Of a stretch of DNA of 24,755 nucleotides, positions 1 through 6,001 are shown in pieces. Position 1 is the stretch's first letter, and each line of letters begins with the position of its first letter. This DNA comes from Gemmatimonadota bacterium (lineage in GTDB: Bacteria; Gemmatimonadota; Gemmatimonadetes; Gemmatimonadales; GWC2-71-9), in assembly GCA_016180765.1 (NCBI GenBank), contig JACPAP010000129.1:1-24755 (forward strand), written 5' to 3'. The translations under genes were made by a program, and so were the position numbers. Below the pieces are notes generated by a model that saw only the letters and a program-made list of their open reading frames with translations, was not told the DNA's origin and ran no database searches.

Positions 1-670
1 TGCGCGCGCCCGAGACCGGGTTCACCTGATAGACCTGGCCCGACCCGAAGGTGACCACCACGATACCGGTCGAGTCGGCGAGCACGCCGTTGGGCCGGCC
101 CAGCGACGTGTCCCGGGCCACGGCGACGGCCCGGCCCGACGCGTCGAACCGATACAGGGCGTCCGTGCCCGAGGGTGCAAACCCCTGAGGGCCGGCCTGG
201 AGGCCGCTATCCGTCAGGTACACCGAGCCGTCGGGGCCCACGGCGATATCGTTCAGGAACCTGGCCCCGGCGATCTCCCGCGCGCCGAGCGGCGCGCCGG
301 TGGTGCGGTGGAACAGTCGCACCACGTCGATGTCGGCTACCAAGAGTGTGTCGCCCTTGATTCCCATCCCTTTGGGGGCGTGGAGCGTGACGTCGGCCGT
401 GGCCCCGTCGATCCACTTGAGCGCCAGCACGGTCCCATCGGGCGAGACCCGCGACAGGAATCCGTTGTCGTCCTTCTCGAGCGGCGACCCATTGATGTTC
501 GAGACGACGTAGACATCGCCAACCTCATCGTACAGCACCGATTCCGGAGTTTGGAAACCGACCTCCCGGATCGTCACCTGCTGTCCGGGCGGCGGGGCAG
601 CGCGCCGCTCGCCGGCGCATCCCAGGAAGACGGCCGCCGACACTATCACGCCCTTCCGAAGCTTGGTCAT
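1..670 (-). CDS. Partial SMP-30/NHL-like beta-propeller lipoprotein (C-terminus off the left edge)
   Basis: I translated this frame by hand from an ATG at 670 on the minus strand; it stays open for 223 codons to the window edge. The N-terminus (MTKLRKG, a hydrophobic stretch, then FLGC) reads as a lipoprotein signal peptide with a slightly atypical lipobox, Cys at residue 18, so the mature protein should be lipid-anchored outside the inner membrane. The rest has repeated short beta-blade phrases of the SMP-30/gluconolactonase/NHL type, for example SPDGTVLAL, LNDIAVGPDGSVYLTDSG and GRPNGVLAD. Such propellers bind sugars, lactones or other ligands; no specific substrate can be read here. No clear Shine-Dalgarno precedes the ATG. 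It lies 82 bp downstream of the zinc-ribbon gene on the same strand and may be co-transcribed with dcd. The family call is fairly safe, the function unknown. Confidence 0.75.
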   Translation of the reverse strand, partial: MTKLRKGVIVSAAVFLGCAGERRAAPPPGQQVTIREVGFQTPESVLYDEVGDVYVVSNINGSPLEKDDNGFLSRVSPDGTVLALKWIDGATADVTLHAPKGMGIKGDTLLVADIDVVRLFHRTTGAPLGAREIAGARFLNDIAVGPDGSVYLTDSGLQAGPQGFAPSGTDALYRFDASGRAVAVARDTSLGRPNGVLADSTGIVVVTFGSGQVYQVNPVSGAR

Positions 671-688
671 GTTGCTCACAGTGCGGTT

Positions 689-752
689 CGGATTTCGTCC
701 ATTGAACAGTCGGAAAACGGAAAACGGAAAACTGACAACGGATAACGCCTTT
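689..752. repeat. Heptamer repeat element 1 (CGGAAAA units)
   Basis: Between two minus-strand genes, three perfect CGGAAAA units run at 711-717, 718-724 and 725-731. They are followed in the same 7-bp phase by CTGACAA (732-738), CGGATAA (739-745) and CGCCTTT (746-752). A further CGGATTT sits at 689-695, one base out of phase. Its context TTCGGATTTCG (687-697) recurs exactly at 2276-2286 beside element 2. The unit differs from that of the other heptamer elements here, but the 7-bp period and leading CG are the same. No strong inverted arm is visible. Confidence 0.7.
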
Positions 753-1697
753 CTAGCACACCGCCGGCCCCGCCGGCCCCGCCACCGCCCGATTGATCAC
801 CTGAACCCGGGTCGCCACCCACTGGAGCTGCGCCTCCGGCGGCCCGATGACGGCGTACCGCCGATCGCGATCCACCAGGACGCCGGCGGCCTGCGGCTGG
901 ATGTCCACCACCACGTCGTAACACCCGTTGGGAGGCCGCACCTCGGCCTTGAGCGGTCGGTTGGGCCGGCCCGCGAGCGAGGGATAGACGACCACCCCGC
1001 GGAGCGTGTCGGCACGCGGCATGACGGGCGGAGCGGCCGGCTGCGGGGGACCCAGCAGGGCGAGGGAGCCCTCCGCCTCTCGGAGCGAGATCCCCACGCG
1101 CAGCCCATGCCAACTGCGATTCGGTACCAGCATCGAGATGATGTACACCACGCCGTTCAGCGCGTCGATGTAGAGGTCCGTCCCGTACGAGTACCGTTCG
1201 AGCGCACGCCCCTCCGGACTGGGCCGAGGGGGCTGCACGCCCAACACGCCGAACACGGTGCTGAGCGAGGCGCCAGGCTCGATGGGCAGCGGGAGCACCT
1301 CGCCGGTGAGTGGGACCGGGCTCGGCAGCCGGACGAAGGACGGGCCGGACCGGGAGATGAGGGCGACCAGCAGGATCACGATGAGCGGGATGCCGATCAC
1401 GGGCACCGGCCGCCGTCGCACCAGCAGCCGGAGTTTGTCCAGGGGGCCGGGTTCGAACACCGGCGCCCGCGGCGGCGCCGTGACCGGGGCGGTGAAGCGC
1501 TCGCTGCGCCGCGGCGCGAAGTCCACCCCCGGCCCGGTAGGAGCGCCCGGCCGCCGAATGACTTGCGACGCGCGCGCCAATTCCCGCATCACCTGGGCCT
1601 GCTCGCCACCCTCTTTCTCCAGGGCACAGGCCGGGCATCCCCGGGGATTGTCGTCATTAAAGGGGATCCCATGCTTGGGACAGCGGATCAGCGCCAT
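753..1697 (-). CDS. Zinc-ribbon-like, single-TM membrane protein of unknown function
   Basis: A 314-residue protein starts at ATG 1697, only 6 bp after the dcd stop, so it is almost certainly co-transcribed with dcd. Residues 6-24 hold a CPxH...CPxC pattern (C6, H9, C21, C24) that looks like a small zinc-binding knuckle. A charged, Pro-rich linker follows, then one membrane helix at about 97-115 (VPVIGIPLIVILLVALI). The remaining 200 residues should lie outside the membrane. They contain short beta-like phrases (GTDLYIDALNGVVYIISML, HGLRVGISL, GCYDVVVDI) but no fold I recognise. The likely topology is a cytosolic zinc knuckle with an extracytoplasmic C-terminal domain. The C-terminal AVAGPAGPAVC comes from a short GC-rich tandem in the gene. 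I do not recognise the family; the ORF is real by frame, spacing and composition. Confidence 0.75.
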   Translation of the reverse strand: MALIRCPKHGIPFNDDNPRGCPACALEKEGGEQAQVMRELARASQVIRRPGAPTGPGVDFAPRRSERFTAPVTAPPRAPVFEPGPLDKLRLLVRRRPVPVIGIPLIVILLVALISRSGPSFVRLPSPVPLTGEVLPLPIEPGASLSTVFGVLGVQPPRPSPEGRALERYSYGTDLYIDALNGVVYIISMLVPNRSWHGLRVGISLREAEGSLALLGPPQPAAPPVMPRADTLRGVVVYPSLAGRPNRPLKAEVRPPNGCYDVVVDIQPQAAGVLVDRDRRYAVIGPPEAQLQWVATRVQVINRAVAGPAGPAVC

Positions 1698-1703
1698 GCC
1701 GGG

Positions 1704-2264
1704 TCAGATCCTGGGCAGCGTCACACCCTGCTGCGCCTGGTACTTGCCCTGCTTGTCCTTGTACGAGGCCTCGCATTCATCATCCGGATCGGCCTCGAAA
1801 AACAGCACCTGGGCGATCCCCTCGTTCGCATAGATCCGTGCGGGCAGAGGGGTCGTGTTCGAGATCTCCAGCGTCACGAAGCCCTCCCACTCCGGCTCGA
1901 ACGGCGTCACGTTGGTGATGATGCCGCAGCGGGCGTAGGTGCTCTTGCCCACGCAGATCGTGAGCACGTTCCGAGGAATCCGGAAATACTCGACCGACCG
2001 CGCCAGCGCGAAGGAGTTGGGCGGGATGATGCAGCTGTCGCCCTGGTACTCCACGAACGAACGCTCGTCGAACTTCTTGGGATCCACTAGGGCTGAATGC
2101 ACATTGGTGAAGATCCGGAACTCCCGAGCCACCCGCATGTCGTAGCCATATGAGGACACCCCGAAGCTGATCACGCCGGAGCGCACCTGGGAGGTCTCGA
2201 ACGGCTCGATCATGCGGTGCTGCGCCGCCATGCGGCGGATCCAGCGGTCGGATTTGATGGACAT
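1704..2264 (-). CDS. dcd: dCTP deaminase
   Basis: Dcd deaminates dCTP to dUTP, feeding dUMP and hence dTMP synthesis in the cytoplasm. The 186-residue length fits the family. Recognisable blocks are SFGVSSYGYDMRV (33-45), NSFALARSVEYFRIP (83-97), GKSTYARCGI (106-115, the nucleotide-phosphate loop) and PFEPEWEGFVTLEISN (121-136). Glu133 in VTLE matches the catalytic glutamate position of the family. The trimeric dUTPase-like fold binds substrate between subunits. Whether this member is monofunctional or a bifunctional dCTP deaminase/dUTPase cannot be settled by eye. The ATG at 2264 has no obvious Shine-Dalgarno; heptamer element 2 lies immediately upstream, so the leader is unusual. The gene is divergent from nuoA. 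Confidence 0.95.
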   Translation of the reverse strand: MSIKSDRWIRRMAAQHRMIEPFETSQVRSGVISFGVSSYGYDMRVAREFRIFTNVHSALVDPKKFDERSFVEYQGDSCIIPPNSFALARSVEYFRIPRNVLTICVGKSTYARCGIITNVTPFEPEWEGFVTLEISNTTPLPARIYANEGIAQVLFFEADPDDECEASYKDKQGKYQAQQGVTLPRI

Positions 2265-2270
2265 GTTGTT

Positions 2271-2342
2271 CGGGATTCGGATTTCGGGGTCCGGGGTCCG
2301 GGCCTGTCAGGAGATCGCACGGACCCCGGTCCCCGGATCCCG
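2271..2342. repeat. Heptamer inverted-repeat element 2 (CGGGGTC units) in the dcd leader
   Basis: On the plus strand five in-phase units run 2271-2305: CGGGATT, CGGATTT, CGGGGTC, CGGGGTC, CGGGCCT. On the minus strand, from 2342 down to 2322, come CGGGATC, CGGGGAC and CGGGGTC, so the two halves face each other and can form a GC-rich hairpin. The element begins 7 bp upstream of the dcd start codon. The unit is the same as in the larger element at 5378-5487, which makes the two loci dispersed copies or homologous inventions of one repeat. Confidence 0.8.
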
Positions 2343-2399
2343 CCACTGAGTCGCGCACAAAGATATCGTTTGTTTCATCTTACGCCACTTACACTTTGC

Positions 2400-2429
2400 T
2401 TGACACCCCTTCGCGCCCTAGGGTAATTT
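2400..2429 (+). promoter_or_regulatory. Putative sigma-70-type promoter of the nuo operon
   Basis: A perfect TTGACA (2400-2405) is followed after 18 bp by TAATTT (2424-2429), which keeps the T1, A2 and T6 of a -10 hexamer. The flanking stretch from about 2355 is clearly more AT-rich than the surrounding coding DNA. Transcription would start near 2436, about 39 bp before the nuoA start codon. The match is by eye; no start-site data exist here. Confidence 0.5.
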
Positions 2430-2445
2430 GCCGCGTCCGAGGCAA

Positions 2446-2459
2446 GTGAAATTTTTCAC
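2446..2459. promoter_or_regulatory. CRP/FNR-type dyad GTGA-N6-TCAC upstream of nuoA
   Basis: GTGAAATTTTTCAC has perfect outer half-sites GTGA and TCAC separated by six bases (AATTTT), the core spacing of CRP-family operators (TGTGA-N6-TCACA); the outermost T and A of that consensus are not kept. The centre lies about 17 bp downstream of the predicted start site and 16 bp before the nuoA ATG. From there a bound regulator would more likely repress than activate. It could instead form a short hairpin in the mRNA leader. Confidence 0.45.
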
Positions 2460-2474
2460 GAGTGCGGCACGGGC

Positions 2475-2831
2475 ATGATGCGCGAATACCTCTCGCTGGT
2501 TCTCTTGGCCGTCTTCGTCATCGTAAACGGGGTGGGGATGATCCTGATCTCGCACCTGATCCTCCCCCCGCGCCCGACCCCGGTCAAGCAGACGCCGTAC
2601 GAATCCGGCATGCCGCCCATCGGCACGGTGCGCGAGCGCTTCAGCGTGAAGTTCTACCTCGTGGCCATGCTTTTCATCGTGTTCGACATCGAAACCGTCT
2701 TCCTGATTCCCTGGGGCGTCGCCTTCCGCCAGCTAGGCCTGTTCGGGCTGGTGGAGATGCTGGTGTTCATCGTCATCCTGCTCGTCGGGTACGCGTACGC
2801 CTGGAAGAGAGGAGCCTTGGAATGGGATTGA
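2475..2831 (+). CDS. nuoA: NADH-quinone oxidoreductase subunit A
   Basis: First gene of the complete complex I operon; a small membrane subunit at the junction of the peripheral arm and the quinone site. It has 118 residues, normal for NuoA. Three membrane helices lie at about 5-29, 59-84 and 88-110. The family signatures YESG (42-45) and FDIETVFLIPW (70-80, with acidic residues D71 and E73) are intact. Two adjacent ATGs (2475 and 2478) could start it. No strong Shine-Dalgarno is seen, but the promoter and the dyad lie just upstream. Its 3' end overlaps nuoB by 10 bp, suggesting translational coupling. Confidence 0.95.
   Translation: MMREYLSLVLLAVFVIVNGVGMILISHLILPPRPTPVKQTPYESGMPPIGTVRERFSVKFYLVAMLFIVFDIETVFLIPWGVAFRQLGLFGLVEMLVFIVILLVGYAYAWKRGALEWD
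2808..2814 (+). promoter_or_regulatory. Ribosome binding site for nuoB (inside nuoA)
   Basis: AGAGGAG lies inside the end of nuoA, 7 bp before the ATG at 2822. It favours that start over the internal ATG at 2879 and over any longer reading frame that would run through nuoA. Confidence 0.7.
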
Positions 2832-3448
2832 GCCCGGGACACGCCACGCCGGGGCCGGAGAGCCGGGTCCTGTCGGGCATGTCACCCAACTGGATGACGA
2901 CCAAGCTCGATTTCCTGGTCAACTGGGCCCGGACCAGTAGCCTCTGGCCCATGCCGTTCGGCACGGCGTGCTGCGCTATCGAGTTCATGGCCACCGCCGC
3001 GAGCCGGTTCGATCTGGCCCGCTTCGGCATGGAGCGCATGGCCTTCTCGCCGCGCCAGTCGGACGTGCTGATCTGCGCGGGCCGCTTGCCCTTCAAGCTG
3101 GCGCCGGTGATTCGGCGCATCTACGATCAGATGACGCAGCCCAAGTGGGTCATCTCGATGGGCGCCTGTGCCTCCACCGGAGGGATCTTCGACAATTACG
3201 CCATGGTGCAAGGGATCGACACCGTGGTACCGGTGGACGTCTACGTGCCCGGCTGCCCGCCCCGTCCCGAGGGGCTGTTGTACGGGATTCTGCTGCTCCA
3301 CAAGAAGATCCGAGGCGAGACCGTGGTGGATGGATCGCTGCGTCAGGAACGGCCGCTCGACGAAACCGGTCTCCGGCTCCCGCCGGACGAGGTGGACGAG
3401 CTGTCCGAGCCGTTCGGCAATTCCATTCACCAGACCCGTTCGGCCTAA
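2822..3448 (+). CDS. nuoB: NADH-quinone oxidoreductase subunit B
   Basis: NuoB carries the terminal [4Fe-4S] cluster N2, which hands electrons to quinone at the interface with NuoD. The 208-residue product has the complete ligand set: adjacent C50 and C51 in FGTACCAIEF, C116 in SMGACAST and C145 in VPGCPPRPEGLLYG. The family core (PFGTACC to KKIRGE) is continuous. The C-terminal tail after residue 165 is longer and acidic. The frame stays open far upstream inside nuoA, but the ATG at 2822 with its well-placed AGAGGAG is the sensible start. The first 19 residues before MSPNW are poorly conserved in kind, so a start at 2879 cannot be excluded. Confidence 0.95.
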   Translation: MGLSPGHATPGPESRVLSGMSPNWMTTKLDFLVNWARTSSLWPMPFGTACCAIEFMATAASRFDLARFGMERMAFSPRQSDVLICAGRLPFKLAPVIRRIYDQMTQPKWVISMGACASTGGIFDNYAMVQGIDTVVPVDVYVPGCPPRPEGLLYGILLLHKKIRGETVVDGSLRQERPLDETGLRLPPDEVDELSEPFGNSIHQTRSA

Positions 3449-3454
3449 GCGGAC

Positions 3455-4087
3455 GTGAATCCTTCGGTTGACGCCCTCCGCCGGGTGTTCGGACCTCGGA
3501 TCGGCCGGGCCCTGGTCTCCTGCGGTGACACCATCGTGTACGTGGATGCCGGACGCGTCGCCGAGGCGCTTCGCTGGCTCAAGGAGACGCCGGGGCAACA
3601 ATACAACTATCTAGTGGATGTCACCGCGGTCGAGTACCGCGATCCGGAGCGACCGCTCGAGGTGGTCTATGAGCTGTTCTCGCTCGACCGGCGCGCGGCG
3701 CTGCGCGTCAAGGCCGAGCTGTCCAAAGACCGCCTCGAGATCGATTCCCTCGTGCCCCTCTGGGCCGGCGCCAACTGGCTCGAGCGCGAAGTCTACGACA
3801 TGTTCGGCATCACCTTCCGGGGTCATCCCGACCTGCGGCGCATTCTCATGTGGGAGACCTACGCCGAGGGGCACCCGCTGCGGAAAGACTTCCCGTTGCG
3901 CGGCCGCTTCTCGCGCGCCGAGCAGGTGCGCCAGGCGTTGGGCGCCAACCCGGAGGCGCACTATTCCATGGACGAGCTGTCCATCGCGGAGACGTACCAC
4001 GAGCTGCCGGAAGACATGCGCGAGCGGCTGGCGAGGGGGGAGCGGGGCGTGATCCCCGAGCCCGGGCGGGAGCGCGGGCGTGAGTAA
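3455..4087 (+). CDS. nuoC: NADH-quinone oxidoreductase subunit C
   Basis: The 30-kDa-type subunit of the peripheral arm, with no cofactor, which packs against NuoD. The 210-residue protein begins with GTG at 3455, 6 bp after nuoB. It has the family block LEREVYDMFGITFRGHPDL (109-127) followed by RRILM and GHPLRKDFPLRG (139-150). After about residue 150 the tail is an extended, charged region ending in a Glu/Arg-rich stretch. nuoC and nuoD are separate genes here, unlike the fused nuoCD of E. coli. The 3' end overlaps nuoD by 8 bp. Confidence 0.95.
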   Translation: MNPSVDALRRVFGPRIGRALVSCGDTIVYVDAGRVAEALRWLKETPGQQYNYLVDVTAVEYRDPERPLEVVYELFSLDRRAALRVKAELSKDRLEIDSLVPLWAGANWLEREVYDMFGITFRGHPDLRRILMWETYAEGHPLRKDFPLRGRFSRAEQVRQALGANPEAHYSMDELSIAETYHELPEDMRERLARGERGVIPEPGRERGRE

Positions 4088-5375
4088 ACGCACGGTCGAA
4101 TTCGAGCTGGCGACCCCCGGCCTCGACGCTCAGGGACGGCCCGCCCGGATCCCGTTGGGCGTTGCTGCCGGGTCTGCCGTGGCCGCCGCATCCGCCGAGC
4201 CCGAGCTCGGCGGCGACCACCTGTTGCTCAACATCGGCCCGCAGCACCCGGCCACGCACGGCGTCTTGCGGCTGGTGGTCGAGCTCGACGGCGAAGTCGT
4301 GGTGCGCTGTATCCCTCACGTGGGCTACCTGCACTCGGGCTTCGAGAAGCTCGGCGAATACCGCCACTACAACCAGATCATCCCGCTGACCGACCGGACG
4401 GACTACTTGTCGCCCATGTCCAACAACGTGGGGCTGGCGCTGGCGGTCGAGAAGCTCTTGGGGCTGGAGATCACCGAGCGATGCAAGGTGCTGCGCGTCA
4501 TCGCCTGCGAGATGAGCCGCATCATCTCCCACCTGGTGTGGATGGGCACCACCGGGATCGACATCGGCGCCTTCACCCCGTTCTTGTGGATGTTCTACGA
4601 GCGGGAACGGATCTACAACCTCCAGGAAGCGTGGACCGGGGCCCGGCTGACCACCAGTCTGACGCGGGTGGGCGGCATGATGGCCGACGTCCCCGACGGA
4701 TTCGTGGAGGCGTTGCGCACCTTCTGTAAGAACTTCCCCAAGACCCTCGCCGAGGTGGATCGCGTGCTCACGCGGAACGGGATCTGGTGCGCCCGGACCC
4801 AGGGGATCGGGGCGCTGACGGCGGAGGAAGCCATCAACTACTCGCTCTCGGGGCCGATGCTGCGCGCCAGCGGGGTACCCTACGACGTGCGGAAAGACCG
4901 GCCTTACCTCGACTATGAGACGTACGATTTCGAGGTCCCGGTGGGCGAGCACGGCGACGTCTACGACCGCTACCTGGTGCGGTTCGAGGAGCTGGTGCAG
5001 GCCACCCGGATCCTGGAGCAAGCGCTGGACCGGCTGCCCGACGGGCCGCTCAACGTGGACGACCCCAAAGTCATCTTGCCGCCCAAGAGCGCGGCCATGA
5101 CCGACATGGAAGCCATGATCTTCCACTTCAAGCAGGTGATGGAAGGCGTCCAGGCGCCGGTGGGAGAGGCCTATTTCCCCATCGAGAACGGGAAGGGCGA
5201 GCTGGGCTACTACTTCGTCTCCGATGGGACGGCGAAGCCGGTGCGCTGGCGCATCCGCCCGCCCTCGTTCATCAACCTGGCCGCGCTGCCCAAGATGGCC
5301 GAAGGCGGCTTGATCGCGGATCTGATCGCGATCAATGCGAGTGTGGATATCGTGATGGGGGAGGTGGATCGATGA
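4080..5375 (+). CDS. nuoD: NADH-quinone oxidoreductase subunit D
   Basis: NuoD (49-kDa subunit) forms most of the quinone-binding cavity next to cluster N2. The 431-residue product begins with GTG at 4080, inside the end of nuoC. Signature blocks are GPQHPATHG (53-61), HSGFEK (85-90), TDRTDYLSPMSNN (104-116) and HLVWMGTTGIDIGAFTPF further in. It ends in the canonical MGEVDR. Tyr109 in TDRTDYL occupies the quinone-headgroup tyrosine position, and the histidines of GPQHPATHG are kept. About 45 residues precede the first conserved block, an Ala-rich extension longer than in many homologues. A later start is possible, but none has an obvious ribosome binding site. Confidence 0.96.
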   Translation: MSKRTVEFELATPGLDAQGRPARIPLGVAAGSAVAAASAEPELGGDHLLLNIGPQHPATHGVLRLVVELDGEVVVRCIPHVGYLHSGFEKLGEYRHYNQIIPLTDRTDYLSPMSNNVGLALAVEKLLGLEITERCKVLRVIACEMSRIISHLVWMGTTGIDIGAFTPFLWMFYERERIYNLQEAWTGARLTTSLTRVGGMMADVPDGFVEALRTFCKNFPKTLAEVDRVLTRNGIWCARTQGIGALTAEEAINYSLSGPMLRASGVPYDVRKDRPYLDYETYDFEVPVGEHGDVYDRYLVRFEELVQATRILEQALDRLPDGPLNVDDPKVILPPKSAAMTDMEAMIFHFKQVMEGVQAPVGEAYFPIENGKGELGYYFVSDGTAKPVRWRIRPPSFINLAALPKMAEGGLIADLIAINASVDIVMGEVDR

Positions 5376-5377
5376 AA

Positions 5378-5487
5378 CGGGGTCCGGGGTCCGGGGTCCG
5401 GGATCCGGGGTCTCGCTGGGTGGCTTCCGTGCGCTTCGAACGCTCGTCCGCGGGCCCCGGACCCCGGGCCCCGGACCCCGGACCCCG
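5378..5487. repeat. Heptamer inverted-repeat element 3, a 35-bp stem between nuoD and nuoE
   Basis: Five plus-strand heptamers run without interruption 5378-5412: CGGGGTC three times, CGGGATC, CGGGGTC. Five minus-strand heptamers run from 5487 down to 5453: CGGGGTC twice, CGGGGCC, CGGGGTC, CGGGGCC. The arms pair over 35 bp with one A-C mismatch and two positions that would be G-U in RNA, leaving a 40-nt loop. The element fills the 120-bp gap between nuoD and nuoE in an operon whose other junctions overlap or are within about 15 bp, and ends 8 bp before the nuoE ATG. Confidence 0.9.
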
Positions 5488-5495
5488 ATAAAGCC

Positions 5496-5987
5496 ATGCA
5501 CGAGACGACCTACGAGCCGGTCTTCACGGGCGACCGCAAGAAGCAGCTCGACCAGCTGCTCCCGCGCTTTCCGACCAAACGGGCCGCGCTCCTGCCGGCG
5601 TTGTGGATGGTGCAGCAGGCCCGGGGCTGGATCTCGGATCACGCCATGGCCGAGGTGGCGGAAGTGTTGGGCCTGACGCCCGCCTACGTGAAGGGCGTGG
5701 TGACGTTCTACACCATGTACCACCAGCATCCGGTGGGGAAGCACTTCGTGCAGGTGTGCACCACGACGCCGTGCAACCTGTGCGGGGCCGAGGGCGTGGT
5801 CAAAGCCTTCCTGGAGCACACCGGCTGCAAGGAGCTCGGGGCCACGTCGCCGGACGGCAAGTATACCGTCATCGAGGTCGAGTGCCTCGGCGCCTGCGGT
5901 TTCCCGACTCCGGTGATGATCGGGGATGACTTCATCGAGAACGTCACGCCGGAGGGCGTGCCTGAGCTGTTGAGGAAGTACCAATGA
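5496..5987 (+). CDS. nuoE: NADH-quinone oxidoreductase subunit E
   Basis: The 24-kDa-type subunit carrying the [2Fe-2S] cluster N1a, partner of NuoF in the NADH-dehydrogenase module. The 163-residue length is typical. The thioredoxin-like domain has all four ligands, C88-x4-C93 (VCTTTPCNLCGAEG) and C130-x3-C134 (ECLGACGF). The ATG at 5496 has no Shine-Dalgarno because heptamer element 3 abuts it. Its translation therefore probably cannot rely on simple coupling to nuoD. A 14-bp gap precedes nuoF. Confidence 0.95.
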   Translation: MHETTYEPVFTGDRKKQLDQLLPRFPTKRAALLPALWMVQQARGWISDHAMAEVAEVLGLTPAYVKGVVTFYTMYHQHPVGKHFVQVCTTTPCNLCGAEGVVKAFLEHTGCKELGATSPDGKYTVIEVECLGACGFPTPVMIGDDFIENVTPEGVPELLRKYQ

Positions 5988-6001
5988 TCGGCGGACGGTA
6001 A

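Noticed and set aside
733..738. TTGTCA on the minus strand as a -35 for the lipoprotein gene
   Set aside because: It lies inside the heptamer array and no -10-like hexamer follows at usual spacing.
755..795. GC-rich tandem at the 3' end of the zinc-ribbon gene as a separate repeat element
   Set aside because: It is a short coding low-complexity tract (AGPAGPA) and does not show the 7-bp phase of the other elements.
663..2090. 475-codon plus-strand frame opposite dcd and the zinc-ribbon gene
   Set aside because: It is antisense to dcd, which has full family motifs; composition is Arg/His/Pro-rich and nothing is recognisable.
2377..2382. TAAGAT on the minus strand as a -10 box for dcd
   Set aside because: The -10 is fair (4 of 6) but no acceptable -35 lies 16-18 bp upstream. 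It remains a possibility only.
5378..5487. CRISPR-like array
   Set aside because: Units are 7 bp with no spacers and there are no cas genes; these are tandem/inverted heptamers.
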